From assembly GCA_964583095.1 (NCBI GenBank), contig CAZOVB010000021.1:1-64000 (forward strand): a DNA stretch of 64,000 nt, given 5' to 3'. Made by a program: the position numbers and the translations under genes. The notes under the pieces were generated by a model, which saw nothing but the letters and a program-made list of their open reading frames with translations, made no database searches and was not told the DNA's origin. The stretch is from CAZOVB01 sp964583095 (GTDB lineage Bacteria > Planctomycetota > Phycisphaerae > SM23-33). Below are positions 33,508 to 43,800 of this stretch, piece by piece; position 1 is the first letter of the stretch, and each line of letters starts with the position of its first letter.

Positions 33508-34746
33508 TCAGTCGGCAGCGCCCTTCTTGATCAGCCGTGCGGCCACCACATCGACATGATCGGCCGCATCGAGAGAATCCTCTCCGTAATCGACCTTGAG
33601 TGTCAGATTTTCCACGCCTGTCAGATCCAGGCTGACAAGCTGGGCCTTGTCCCGCCCGGTTACGCGAAGCGGTTCGATGAGGTCCCGGCCTTGCTGATCC
33701 AGGAAGCGAACGGTCGCGTCGCCCTTGGGGCGAACGGAATCGTTGATGCCCACGATAGCGACCATCTTTTCGTACTCACCCTTGAGCGGCCAGGTCATCC
33801 GGCAGAAACTGTGCACCCCCAGCCCGACGTCGTAACGCTTCCGGTCCAGCAGAAGCGGTTTGCCCGAGACGCTCTGGTTCACGCGGTAGTTATACGTTCG
33901 ATCGAACAGCCCCTTCTCGCGAACCTTTGTCGGGGTCAGATCCACCAGATCCACCACCTTGTCCGAGAGGATCTGCACGCGAGAGACCTGGCTGGCACGA
34001 ATCTTCTGCGTTCCCAGGCCGGGCACTTCAACCTCGTACTGGCCGTCGGAGAGCTTGATGGATGTAAAGACCACCTTCGTGCCCTTGAGGCCAAACAGGA
34101 TGCCGCGAAGCTCAGGCTCAGCCGCCTGTTGCGGGTGCGTGATCAGAATCGCCGCGACGTTCTTGCGGTCGGCTGTGCGGTCCCTGTCCTTGTAGCGGAA
34201 ATGAACTTCGCTGTCGCTGAGGCCCTGGAACACTCCGCCCACGCCGATCCACTTGCCCTCTTGTGTTTCCACCACCAGGGTGTCGAACCCTTCCCGGACC
34301 AGCCGCCCCTCCTTGCAGCGCTGGTCCACCCCGCGGGGGGAAACATCCATCCGTGAAAAGTAGATTTTGTCTATCTGGGCAAGTTCCAGGCTCTGGCTTC
34401 CCAGCAGCGTGTTTTCGATCTTCACAACGTTCTTGTTCCGCGGAGCCTGGAGACTGTTGGCCTGCAGGGCCATGCCCGTGATGGTGGTGACGACCGTCTT
34501 GCCCTGGTTCTGGAGGACGTCCGAAGCGCTCTGGTAGTGGATCCTGGCCACCTCGTCGAGCTTCAGTTCTTCCATGCCGGCTTCGGTCTCCATGCGAACC
34601 ATGCCGTCGGAGATCGACTTCACATGTCCGACGAGTCGACTGGTGTCAAGCCGCTGGACATACGGTTCGTCCTGGGCATATGTCGTGCCCACCGCGACCA
34701 GCAGAACCGCCCAAGCCACCATCCAGGATCTTCTTACCTGCACCAT
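33508..34746 (-). CDS. Exported protein with NPCBM-like C-terminal domain
   Basis: A 412-residue secreted protein (signal peptide: SWMVAWAVLLVAVGTTYAQ). Residues 30-250 are beta-rich repeated segments of unknown type (LVGHVKSISDGMVRMETEAG and KWIGVGGVFQGLSDSEVHF are similar in build). Residues about 260-410 form an NPCBM/NEW2-like carbohydrate-binding module (RKRYDVGLGVHSFCRMTWPL, NDSVRPKGDATVRFL, ADHVDVVAARL). The start is the internal ATG with AGGAGC 6 bases upstream; a TTG two codons earlier is less likely. It is the last gene of the VWA operon and may bind surface glycans. Confidence 0.75.
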   Translation of the reverse strand: MVQVRRSWMVAWAVLLVAVGTTYAQDEPYVQRLDTSRLVGHVKSISDGMVRMETEAGMEELKLDEVARIHYQSASDVLQNQGKTVVTTITGMALQANSLQAPRNKNVVKIENTLLGSQSLELAQIDKIYFSRMDVSPRGVDQRCKEGRLVREGFDTLVVETQEGKWIGVGGVFQGLSDSEVHFRYKDRDRTADRKNVAAILITHPQQAAEPELRGILFGLKGTKVVFTSIKLSDGQYEVEVPGLGTQKIRASQVSRVQILSDKVVDLVDLTPTKVREKGLFDRTYNYRVNQSVSGKPLLLDRKRYDVGLGVHSFCRMTWPLKGEYEKMVAIVGINDSVRPKGDATVRFLDQQGRDLIEPLRVTGRDKAQLVSLDLTGVENLTLKVDYGEDSLDAADHVDVVAARLIKKGAAD

Positions 34747-34761
34747 ATTCAAGCTCCTGCC

Positions 34762-36081
34762 CTATTCGTTCGCTCCGCTGACGCCCCGCATGTACTCACG
34801 AATGGCTTCGCGGTGCTTCGGGCTCAACTGCTGCTGAAGCATTTCCTTGACTTTTTGCTTCGTTCGGGGAGGAAGCTGCGCCCAGTCGCCGGATTCCTCG
34901 AGTCCCTTGCGCGTTTCGGATTTCAGCTCCACCCGTCCGCTGATACCCTCGGGCAGATAGCTGGACTGGGCCGGCTGAGAGCCCTGGTTCTGCGGCTTGC
35001 CGGATTTGGCTTGCCGGCCTCCGGGCTGCTGACCCGCGCTGCCCTCCTGACCCTGGCCCTGGCCCTGCTTCTGCTGCTGCTTCTCCTGCTTCTGCTTCTG
35101 CTTCTGCTGATTCGGATCGTTCTTCTTCTGTTCCTCATACACCTTGATCAGGTCGGTGAGGATCGCGACGATCTCTTCCTGCTTCTCCTGCGTCTGCTCA
35201 CCCGAGTCCAACCGGTCCAGTCTCTGGTGCACCTCGTCCATCCGCTTGGCGATGGCCGACATCGGATCCGGGTCCTTGTACATCTTCGTCAGCTTCTCAT
35301 ACCGCTCCCACGCGTGGACCAGTTGCTTTTGTTCCAGTGTGGCTGCGTATTCCTTAAGGATGAAGGAGTACATCTGCATGGCATAGAAGCCTCGGCCCAT
35401 CTCTTCAAAGGTGGCCGCAGAGGCCAGACTCGCCCCGGCCGCGAAACTCAGGCGGTCGGGCATGTTCGCAATCACATTGCCATAGGCGTCAATCGCATCC
35501 CACCCCTTGCCCGCATCGGCGAGCATCTGGGCATAGAGATAATGCTTGGCCGCTGCGTAGTAATCCGAATCGTTGGTATTGAGTGATTCCTTGAGTTTCT
35601 CGGCCGCGGCAAGGAAAGCCTCGGTGGCTTCCTTTTCCTTGCCCTCTTCCTCCAGGGCCTGGGCCTTGTTGTACATTTCGTACGGCTTGGCCAGGTCCGG
35701 CTCGACGGCGGCATAGGCGCGGATAATGCGCTGAATGTTGTCCTTCTGGGTGTTGTCCGCCTTTTCGTCCCTGAGGATGGTTCGTGCCTTGTCGACATCC
35801 TCATCCATGTAACGCAGCAGCATCCCGTCTTCGATGTGGGCCAGGACCTGCATCCGCTCGGTGACCAGGCGGCGCTTGACCGCCTTGCGGAGGTACTCGT
35901 CCATTTCTTCCTGAGTCATCTGCGGGCCGAAGATCTTCTCCAGATCCTCCTGGCCGCGCGGCGCCGCCTCTTCCTCTTCATCCGCCGGCTGGACCGGGTC
36001 CATCTGTCCCAGGCTCACCTGCCCCATGACCAGGATCAAGAGCCCGGCAAGGATTCCCAGAAGTCTTTTGTAGGTCTTCAT
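34762..36081 (-). CDS. Exported TPR-like protein with Gln/Lys-rich tract
   Basis: A 439-residue exported protein of unknown function. After the signal peptide (about residues 1-25, LLGILAGLLILVMGQVSLGQ) comes an acidic stretch (ADEEEEAAPRGQEDLEKIFG), then about 200 residues of TPR-like helices. From about residue 325 a low-complexity Gln/Lys/Gly tract follows. The C-terminus has a conserved-looking helical motif (LPPRTKQKVKEMLQQQLSPK, then HREAIREYM). AGGAG precedes the ATG. It lies between the coiled-coil and NPCBM genes, 15 bases before the latter. Confidence 0.75.
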   Translation of the reverse strand: MKTYKRLLGILAGLLILVMGQVSLGQMDPVQPADEEEEAAPRGQEDLEKIFGPQMTQEEMDEYLRKAVKRRLVTERMQVLAHIEDGMLLRYMDEDVDKARTILRDEKADNTQKDNIQRIIRAYAAVEPDLAKPYEMYNKAQALEEEGKEKEATEAFLAAAEKLKESLNTNDSDYYAAAKHYLYAQMLADAGKGWDAIDAYGNVIANMPDRLSFAAGASLASAATFEEMGRGFYAMQMYSFILKEYAATLEQKQLVHAWERYEKLTKMYKDPDPMSAIAKRMDEVHQRLDRLDSGEQTQEKQEEIVAILTDLIKVYEEQKKNDPNQQKQKQKQEKQQQKQGQGQGQEGSAGQQPGGRQAKSGKPQNQGSQPAQSSYLPEGISGRVELKSETRKGLEESGDWAQLPPRTKQKVKEMLQQQLSPKHREAIREYMRGVSGANE

Positions 36082-36129
36082 CGTATCTTCTCCTATGCGA
36101 TCGAATCGCAATGCGGTGGATTCGGATTC

Positions 36130-38379
36130 TTACTTGGCATTTTCCTGGAGCTGCTTGGTCATATCCAGGATTTCCTTCTGGCTCTTGGCCAGGTCCTTGT
36201 GGGAAGCCTGGACACGCTCGGAGGAAAGCTCCCGTTTGGCCTGGAGTTCGTGGACCAGAACGGTGCGCCCCATTACCTGCATCTGCAACTGGCGGAGCAT
36301 TTTGAGTTCGGCCTCGCCGGGAACCAGCGGGGGCTTCTGCCCGCCCTGGCCACCGCCGCCACCCTGGCCGCCGCCGGATTTCTTCCGGCCTCTTTCGGCC
36401 AATTCCTGTCGGATGGACTCGATCATCTGCTCGAGCTGGCGCTCGATATCTTCCTGCAGCTTCTGCGTATAGGTGCCGGGCTTCTTCTCGTGCAGGAGTT
36501 CCTGGCAACTGCGGCAGTCCCGTTGGACCTGGTTCAACACCCGCGGGAAGACCACTGTCGTGCCTTCCTTTTCGAGCATCTCGATGACGCGCTGGAGATC
36601 GTCACCGACCTCGCCCTGAGCGGCCGAGAGACGCGTGAGCGTCAACTGCTCCTCGCGGTTGAAGTCCGAACCGGGAACATGACCCGAGCCGACCTTCTTC
36701 GTCTCGGAGCTGACCAGCCGCTGTTTATCAAGGGCCTTCTGGAGCATCTGGTCAACCTTGGCCAGGGCTTCGGCCTGCTTGCGCTGGCGCTCTTCCTCGA
36801 TGAGCCTTTCCAGCTCCTTGCGTGCAACTTCCAGATCCTCGATGGCCTTTTTCTGTTCTTCGTTGGCCTGGCTGCTCTGGTTCTGGCTCAGGCCCTGAGA
36901 AGCCTTGGACATCGATTCGGACGCCTTGGAGGCCGAACTGCTTCCGGGCGTGTTCTTCCCATCCTGGTTGTCCTTGTTCATCTGTTTGGCGATCTCTTCG
37001 GTCGCCTTGGCCAGCTTCTCCTGGTCCTTTGCCTGGCCGGAGGGGTCCTGGTTGAGCTTTTCGTTGAGGGCTTTTTCGATGGCGGCCAACTCTTCCTGCG
37101 AAGCCTTCATCGCATCCAGCGCTTCCTTCTGATGGTCGGAAGCCTTTTGGGTATCCTGGCCGTCGAGCTTGTCGGCGGCTTTGGCCATTTCCGAAGAGGC
37201 CTTCTTCATGTCCGGTTTGGGCTTGCCGGACTGGCCGGACTTTCCGCTCTGACCGCTCTTGCCGCTCTGGCCCGACTTGCCGGCCTCTTTGCTGAGCTTG
37301 TCCATCGCAGAGGCCAGTTGCTGGGCCTGCTTCTGGAGGTCGCGCTGCTTGGCGGCGAGCTTGCCCGCGGCCGTGTCTTTCGCTGCCTTGGCAATCGCCT
37401 CGGAAAGCGCGTCGTGGGCGTCCTTCAAGTCGAGCATTGACTGCTTCTGCGAGCTGGCAGCTTCAATCGGGTTGGGCTTGGCCAGAGACTCGGAGGACTT
37501 GTCCATTTCCTTCGAGGCAAGGGAGGCCTTTTCAGACGCCTTCGACAGGCTGCCTTCTTTGCCGGATTGGCCGGCAGCCTTGGCGATCTGAGGATCCGAA
37601 GCTGCCTTGGAAATCTTCTCTGCGATGTCCCGCGTCTTCTGGGCGTATTCCTTCTGCTTCTCTCCCAGGGCGCCCAGCGCCTCGGAACGAACCCGAAGGG
37701 TGCTCTTGCTGAGCTGCTCCTGCTTGGCCATCATGTCGGCTACTTCTTCACGAAGGGCCTGGAGCTTGGCCACGCTCTGATCGCCCTGAGAAGCCTGTGT
37801 GTTGCTGCGAAGTTTCTTCTGGGCGTCGGCCAGCTCGCCCAACTGCTTCTCCAGGTCCGCCATCTGCTTGCGAAGCTCACCGGCTCGGCTGAGCAGGTCG
37901 CTGGCGCTTTCCAGTTCCCGCTGGCGCTCCAGGGCGGCGTCGATCGCGTCGCGGTACTTCTCCAGACGGCGGAGGTTTTCCATCCGCTCGTCGATATCCA
38001 TCTCACCTTCCAGCAAGTATCGATACAACTGGCGAAGCTCGCTGATCACTTCGCCCTGTTTACCTGCCGCGGCCTGCTTGAGGCCCTTGAGGAGCAACTG
38101 GCGAACCTGGTCCAGGTCATTGAGCAACAGCGCCCGTTCGGCCTTGTCGTGCGTCTCGAGAATGATCTTGGCCGATTCCGGATCGGTATCCCGCAGTGCC
38201 TCAGCGACCTTGACCATCTGCGAAAGCAGGTCGCGGAACTGCTGGGTGATGTATTTGGTCTGCTCGGCCTTTTCGGTCGCTCCGATATCCGGACTGTTCT
38301 GCTGAGCCTGAAGGCTCGAACCCATCAACAGGGCCGAGATCAGCCCCACGATCCAGAAAAGCTTTGCGCTGGGTCTCAT
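36130..38379 (-). CDS. Exported long coiled-coil protein
   Basis: A 749-residue protein with a signal peptide (LFWIVGLISALLMGSSLQAQ). Almost all of the mature protein is predicted helical, with heptad-rich Lys/Glu/Ala/Gln segments, interrupted by SGQSGKSGQSGKSGQSGKPK (near residue 370) and a Gly/Gln-rich stretch (GGGQGGGGGQGGQ) near residue 680. No enzyme motif is visible. The start is at MRPSAKLF, behind AGGTGATACC; the frame upstream is not protein-like. It belongs to the operon between the TPR and DUF4175-like genes. A structural role in the periplasm or envelope is possible. Confidence 0.75.
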   Translation of the reverse strand: MRPSAKLFWIVGLISALLMGSSLQAQQNSPDIGATEKAEQTKYITQQFRDLLSQMVKVAEALRDTDPESAKIILETHDKAERALLLNDLDQVRQLLLKGLKQAAAGKQGEVISELRQLYRYLLEGEMDIDERMENLRRLEKYRDAIDAALERQRELESASDLLSRAGELRKQMADLEKQLGELADAQKKLRSNTQASQGDQSVAKLQALREEVADMMAKQEQLSKSTLRVRSEALGALGEKQKEYAQKTRDIAEKISKAASDPQIAKAAGQSGKEGSLSKASEKASLASKEMDKSSESLAKPNPIEAASSQKQSMLDLKDAHDALSEAIAKAAKDTAAGKLAAKQRDLQKQAQQLASAMDKLSKEAGKSGQSGKSGQSGKSGQSGKPKPDMKKASSEMAKAADKLDGQDTQKASDHQKEALDAMKASQEELAAIEKALNEKLNQDPSGQAKDQEKLAKATEEIAKQMNKDNQDGKNTPGSSSASKASESMSKASQGLSQNQSSQANEEQKKAIEDLEVARKELERLIEEERQRKQAEALAKVDQMLQKALDKQRLVSSETKKVGSGHVPGSDFNREEQLTLTRLSAAQGEVGDDLQRVIEMLEKEGTTVVFPRVLNQVQRDCRSCQELLHEKKPGTYTQKLQEDIERQLEQMIESIRQELAERGRKKSGGGQGGGGGQGGQKPPLVPGEAELKMLRQLQMQVMGRTVLVHELQAKRELSSERVQASHKDLAKSQKEILDMTKQLQENAK

Positions 38380-38548
38380 GGTATCACCTTTTGAAATTGT
38401 GGACCTCTTGTGTATGGTATCGGACCGAGAGGCCTCGATGCGTATGGCCTGATACGGTCCTGTCTGCCCGCCCGGAAGCTTAGTCGACCCCGGCCGGCAA
38501 AAGTTCCCTCCTGCCCATATTCGGCAAGAGGTTTCTGGCTTGGGGGCC
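38380..38548. other. Gap inside the VWA operon
   Basis: A 169-base spacer on the minus strand between the coiled-coil and DUF4175-like genes, longer than the other gaps of the set. It could hold an internal promoter or RNA structure (a 6-base GGACCG/CGGTCC pair is present), but nothing is clear. Confidence 0.3.
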
Positions 38549-40846
38549 TCAATCCTTGAAGACATCGCCGCCTTCGCCTTCGATGTCCTCTTGGATGCCT
38601 TCCTGGATCTTCTCCAACTCGCCGATAATCTTGAGAAGTTCGGCACCCAAGGCCTGACGGTCGGCAAATTTCACCACGTTCGAGCCGATACTCGTCAGTT
38701 CCCGGACCAGGCCGTCCTGCAGCTTGGCTACCTCGGCGGCCTTTTCGCTGACCTCCCGCGGATCCTGTTTTTCCGAGATCTGCTTGAGGGCATTGCGGGC
38801 GGTTTCGATATGCTCAGCCACCTGGTTCTCCAGGGGGGAGATCACGTATTCGCGGAACTGCGTCCGCTGCTGGGACGAGCCGGAGTTGTTGCGTTCCATC
38901 TCGGCAACAATGCCCCGAAGCTTGTCGGCAAAGTTCTGCACCTCGACGCCGACGGTGCTTTGGAGTTCACCCGAGTCTTCCAGTCGCTGCCGGGCTGCTT
39001 TGGAAATCTGGTTTTCTCCCTCGATGGCCGATCGGGCACTCTGGGTCTTGGCCGCGGCCATCTTCTGGTTGTCCACCGCCTCGCCGAACAGCGCTGCCGC
39101 TTCACGAATCCGCTGGAGCATCTGTTCTTCCAGTTGCTGCTGGGTGACCACATTGAAACTCAACACGCGGCTGGCGGTGATGTTGGGCCCTCCGTAGTCC
39201 CTGGGCATCGAGTCGAGAATTTCAGCCTGGATGCGGACCGTCGAGCCGGGCTGAACCGCCAGCGGGGCCAGGTCCACTACTCGTGTCTGAACGATCTCGC
39301 GAGCGGCAGGGGTTTGAGGCAGGACCGGTTCGCCCAACGGTTCGAACGGTTCATTGTCGATTGAAGCGAAGATCCGAACGTGCTCCAGCCCGTAGGCATC
39401 GACCGCCTCGATGTACAGGGGAATCTGCACCTGGTTGGTGACCAGCGAAGAGACCTCTCGGGCTTCGAACTTGCGAAATTCCGCCGGAACATCCTGAAGC
39501 ACAACGATCTTCAACTCCAGGGCGTTTCGTGTGAAGCCTTCTTCGTCGGTGAGAGTGATGACCATCTTGAGTTCCGGCTCGAGCCCCCGGCCCATCGAGC
39601 CCAAGGCAACGGCCGGCTTGCGGAGAACCCTTTCCATGCCGCCCAGCAGCCCGAACTCTTCCGGAAAGCCGATGGCGTCGGCAGCCACTCTCTGCAGCGG
39701 GGGCAGGTTGAAGGTCCCGATCGGCAGCGTCCCGATCAGCGAACGGTTCTCCGAGCCGGGCTGGGCCTTGATCGTCCCTGCGGGCCAGCCGTTGAGATAG
39801 ATCTGCGCCCCGGTCACCGGCAGGGTCGTCTTGCCGGTGATTTCCAGTTCCCCCGCGGCAGGGACGCTGAGCATGTCCGGCGCGTTGGTAAAGGTCTTGC
39901 GCGGGGGCTCCTGGTTGGTGTATTCCGGGAAAACAACGGTGTAGGAGACCTCGACCAGTTCGGCGGTCTCAACCAGAAGGACCCTATGCGGCTTGAGGCG
40001 ATCGAGTCGATCGTCTCCACCGGTGACGTAGAATTCGAATTCCTCGCGGACCGACTCAAAGACCACGGTGTAGACCTTCTTCTCCGGATCCAGCGTCACG
40101 TCTCTTCGCGTGTCGCTGATACCCTCGTACTTTGCATGTACGGTTATGCGCGACGGAATCACGCGGCTGTCCTCGCGAGGACGCACGGTCACGACCAGGT
40201 CTTCGCCGCGGTGGATCTTGAAGTCTCCATCCCCTTCGACCACCAGGTAGGTCTCCTGCGGGTAGAACTCGGAGGTGGAGAACAGGATGTTGCGCTTGAA
40301 CCAGATGGCCATCAGATCGCTTCGCCAGGCGCCAAAGCCCCCCAGCAGCATCACCAGCACCAGGGCCAGGCAGAGCGTGACCCACATGCGTTTGCGTTCG
40401 ATGACGGCGGAGAAGTTCAAAGGTTCGGCCATCTGGTCCGCTTCTTCGCGCACCTTTTCGATCAACTGCGGGCTCATGCCCGCGGCGACCAGATCCTGTC
40501 GATCATTGAACTGAAGGGCGCTGATAAGCCGGTCGTCCAACTGGCCGTAATGGTTCTCGATCAACAGGGCCAGGTTGTCACTGTCCATTGGAACCGTCAG
40601 CGGGGAAAGCAGATAGCGCCAGGCGATGTAGAGCACGCCGGCCGTCGCTGCCGCCATGATCACCACGCGCAGTTCCACCTGGTCCAGTCGCAGCAGGTAG
40701 TCGAACGTGAAGGTCACGACGACCAGGGCCACCAGTGCCATCAACAGCCAACTGGTTCCTTCCACCGCCAGACGGGCGATCAGAGACGTCTTGAGGCGTC
40801 CGAGTTTCCGGAGGATCGTATGATGCAGGGCTTCTTGCTTGGTCAT
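38549..40846 (-). CDS. DUF4175-like membrane protein
   Basis: A 765-residue protein. Three membrane segments lie near residues 32-48, 60-80 and 150-175 (LLMALVALVVVTFTFDYLL; VIMAAATAGVLYIAWRYLL; MWVTLCLALVLVMLLGGFG). A large periplasmic part follows with several Ig-like beta domains (residues about 200-520). The C-terminal 200 residues are coiled-coil. The architecture matches DUF4175-like proteins of planctomycete VWA loci. The function is unknown; it may connect the VWA proteins to the exported coiled-coil protein. Confidence 0.7.
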   Translation of the reverse strand: MTKQEALHHTILRKLGRLKTSLIARLAVEGTSWLLMALVALVVVTFTFDYLLRLDQVELRVVIMAAATAGVLYIAWRYLLSPLTVPMDSDNLALLIENHYGQLDDRLISALQFNDRQDLVAAGMSPQLIEKVREEADQMAEPLNFSAVIERKRMWVTLCLALVLVMLLGGFGAWRSDLMAIWFKRNILFSTSEFYPQETYLVVEGDGDFKIHRGEDLVVTVRPREDSRVIPSRITVHAKYEGISDTRRDVTLDPEKKVYTVVFESVREEFEFYVTGGDDRLDRLKPHRVLLVETAELVEVSYTVVFPEYTNQEPPRKTFTNAPDMLSVPAAGELEITGKTTLPVTGAQIYLNGWPAGTIKAQPGSENRSLIGTLPIGTFNLPPLQRVAADAIGFPEEFGLLGGMERVLRKPAVALGSMGRGLEPELKMVITLTDEEGFTRNALELKIVVLQDVPAEFRKFEAREVSSLVTNQVQIPLYIEAVDAYGLEHVRIFASIDNEPFEPLGEPVLPQTPAAREIVQTRVVDLAPLAVQPGSTVRIQAEILDSMPRDYGGPNITASRVLSFNVVTQQQLEEQMLQRIREAAALFGEAVDNQKMAAAKTQSARSAIEGENQISKAARQRLEDSGELQSTVGVEVQNFADKLRGIVAEMERNNSGSSQQRTQFREYVISPLENQVAEHIETARNALKQISEKQDPREVSEKAAEVAKLQDGLVRELTSIGSNVVKFADRQALGAELLKIIGELEKIQEGIQEDIEGEGGDVFKD

Positions 40847-40880
40847 GATTGGCGTATCTTTCGCTCGGGACCTTCGCAGG

Positions 40881-43800
40881 TCAGGCCATGTTGTATTTCT
40901 TACGCAGGATCCACTCCGTGCACAGCAGCAGGGCGATGATCAGAAGCATCAGCGGAGTGTCCCAGAGTTCCTTGTTGATATCGTTGGGAACCTCCCGCCG
41001 GCCGTGGGGGAGATTGCGAAGCTCGCCGATGTCCACGATATTCAGTGCCCGGGCATCGCCGGCCAGACGGTGCATCAGTTTCTCGTCCGCCTGGGGCTGC
41101 TTCTTTTCAGCCTCGGGAACCGTGATGATCAGGCGCTTTTCCGAGACCCGGTCTTTCCGCTGCTCTTTGGCCAGCGCGGTGACGGTGTAGGTCCCCTCCC
41201 GCTCGGGCTCGAACGTCCCGCGGTATTTGCCCGGGTCGTTGGCCTTGTCGGTTGCCTCGAGGGGAATCCGGATCTCTTTTTCATCCGGGTCGGCCGGGTC
41301 CAGAATGACCGTAAAGGTATCTTCGGTCAATGGCTGATATTTGTCGTTGTACGCACGCACCTCGAAGGTGACGGTCTCGTCCAGGTCGTAGCGTTCCTTG
41401 CCCTCGACCAGCAGGATATCCACGAGCTTGGGCCGCAGCGTGGCCAGGAACCGCACGGCGTTGGACCAGTACCGTCGGTAGTAGTACCCGGCATCGACGA
41501 ACTGCCACCGCCACGTCTCGTCGGTTCCCATATAGAGGACCCGTCCGAGGTTGAATCGCTGGTAGACGATCAATGGCTCGACCAGGTCGTCTTCGGACCT
41601 CCGGTTGGGGTTGCCGTGAACGGCCAGAACCCGCGCCAGGGGTTTTCGCTGCTTGACGTGATGCGAATTGTAGATTCCGGGAAGCACCGCCCATGCGTTC
41701 AGCGAGGCCTCGGGCGAATCTTCCATCATCATGATGGGATGGTCCTGCCCGTAGGGCGTGAGACGCATCTTCCAGGCCCGGCCCGTCTCGCCGCTGATAC
41801 GCTGGACGTCGCTGGATACATCAAAGGACAATTCCACCGGCAACAGAGCGCGAAGCGGGCTGAATTCATCCAAGGCATAGAGCTTGGGCGAGTTCTTGTT
41901 GGAGGCGATGTAGCAAAGTCCCCCCCCGTGCTGCTCGACAAATTGATAGAGCAGATCGGCAAAGTGACCGTCGAATCCGTTTTCCGTCGGATACGGATCG
42001 TAGAGGAACACCACGTTGTAGCCCGGATGAAGCTCAGGATTCTTTGCCTGCTTTTCCGGGGTCCAGCCGGGCGAGCCGACCAGTTCCTCCAGGGTCCGGG
42101 GCAGGCTCTCGAGCTTCATGCCGGTCGAGGCGGCCTGGTTGATGTCCTTGTCGGCGTTCTGCTGCCAGACACTCAATTGATACAGGTCCGGCTGACGCAG
42201 CAGGAAGTTCTTGAGGTGCTGGAACTCCCAACCGGCGTCTCCGCTGACCAGAAGAATGCGGATTCGTTCATCCAGCACACGCACCAGAACGGTGGGAGAC
42301 TCGACCTTTCGCGCCCGGGGATCGCTGAGCTCGTTGACCGGTTCGGCCTTGAACTCGAAGCGTCCAACGTCTTTGGGCTCGTAGGGGATCTCTACTTCGC
42401 TCACATGCAGGGTCTTGTTGTACTCCTCCACGCTGGGACGCTGGAGAACGACCGGCTTTTCGGTCTTGGCCACTTCGGTCCATTCGGCGTCTTCTTCGTC
42501 GCGGGGTCTGCGCAGCAGCCGCAGCAGGAGGCTGGCATCGTCTTCGATATTGCAGTAGCTCACCGTAGCGGTGAAGGTCATGCCGCTGTTGCGGGGAACC
42601 CGGTTGTTGGACCGCAGGCTGCTGACATACACGCTGGCCGGCCTGCGGGAAGACCCCACCAGCACGGGGATGATCGGAACCGAGAGGCGCCGGGCTTCGT
42701 TGATGACATCGTCGATCGACGGCGCTCGTGACTCGGAAGTATTCTGGCCGTCGCCGATGACGATAATCGCTTCGGTGCGTCGGCCTCGAATCATCTCCAG
42801 GGCCCGACCCAGTGCCTGGGCGTAGCGCGTCTGGAACCCCTTGCCGTCGAGAGCCGAGAGCATCAGGGATACCCGCTGGGCCGGTGTGAGCTTGGCCATC
42901 TTCTCGGCCCAAAGGGTCTGCTTCATCTCCTCCAGCGACCGAAGATACTGCAGGTAGGACAGTTCCCTCGCCTCGAGGGAGTCTGCCAGTTCCAGCCCCA
43001 TCTGGCGGGTCCGGGCCTGTTCCTCGGGGAGGCTCTGGAAGCGGCGACGTTCTGCTGCGGCGATCTGCCGGGCCTGGTCGGGTTCCAATTCGGGAAACTC
43101 CAGTTGTTTGGGCCCCTCCTGCATGATCTCCAGCAACCGGCGGGTCAGTTCCAGACGGTTGATTCGTCCGGCCTCGAAATCGTCCACGACGCGTTCCAGG
43201 TCCTCGCCCGCATCGGAACCGGCCAGACGATAATGCTGCACAGTCCGCCGTGCCTCCTGTACCATCACCTGCCGTGCCTTTTCATCCTCAAGCGGCCCGG
43301 ACAGAAGCGCCCGCATCCGGGGATCATCCAGCAGGGCCCGGATTTTTTTGATAATCCCCGTCAGCACCAGTCGATCTCCCTGGACGGGGGAGTCCAGGGC
43401 TGGGGGCAGGGAGGCAGCGGGGTCTTCCTCGCCGTCACCGATGAGTCTCAACGCCCCCAGTTGTCGCACGTAAGGCTCCCGTTGCGGATCGTCGGTGGAA
43501 AAGGCCAAGAGCTTGAGAAGGTGGTTCTCTGCCAAATCCAGCAGGACCGAATCTTCCTTGGTCAGGCAGGCCTTGGCGATATCCAGGCGGGTGAGACCGG
43601 CAACGTCGGCCGGATCGATCCCCAGAAACTCAGCCAGCTCCTGCGTCTGCTGCTGATCATACACGTCATTGGGCAGGGTCATGGAATTGCTGTCGTCGAC
43701 GAGCACCAGGACGTCGGAATACAGCGTGCGCGTGCGCTTCCAGACGATCGCGGGCTTCATGACAATGACAAACAGCAGCACCAGCACAAAAATGCGCAGC

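Noticed and set aside
34985..35130. Possible mobile or minisatellite repeat
   Set aside because: The simple sequence encodes the Gln/Lys-rich part of a protein in one frame, so it is a coding low-complexity tract.
35836..37440. A 534-residue leucine-rich plus-strand frame opposite the TPR and coiled-coil genes
   Set aside because: It runs across two real genes and their gap, and its Leu-rich sequence is the complement of Lys/Glu/Gln codons.
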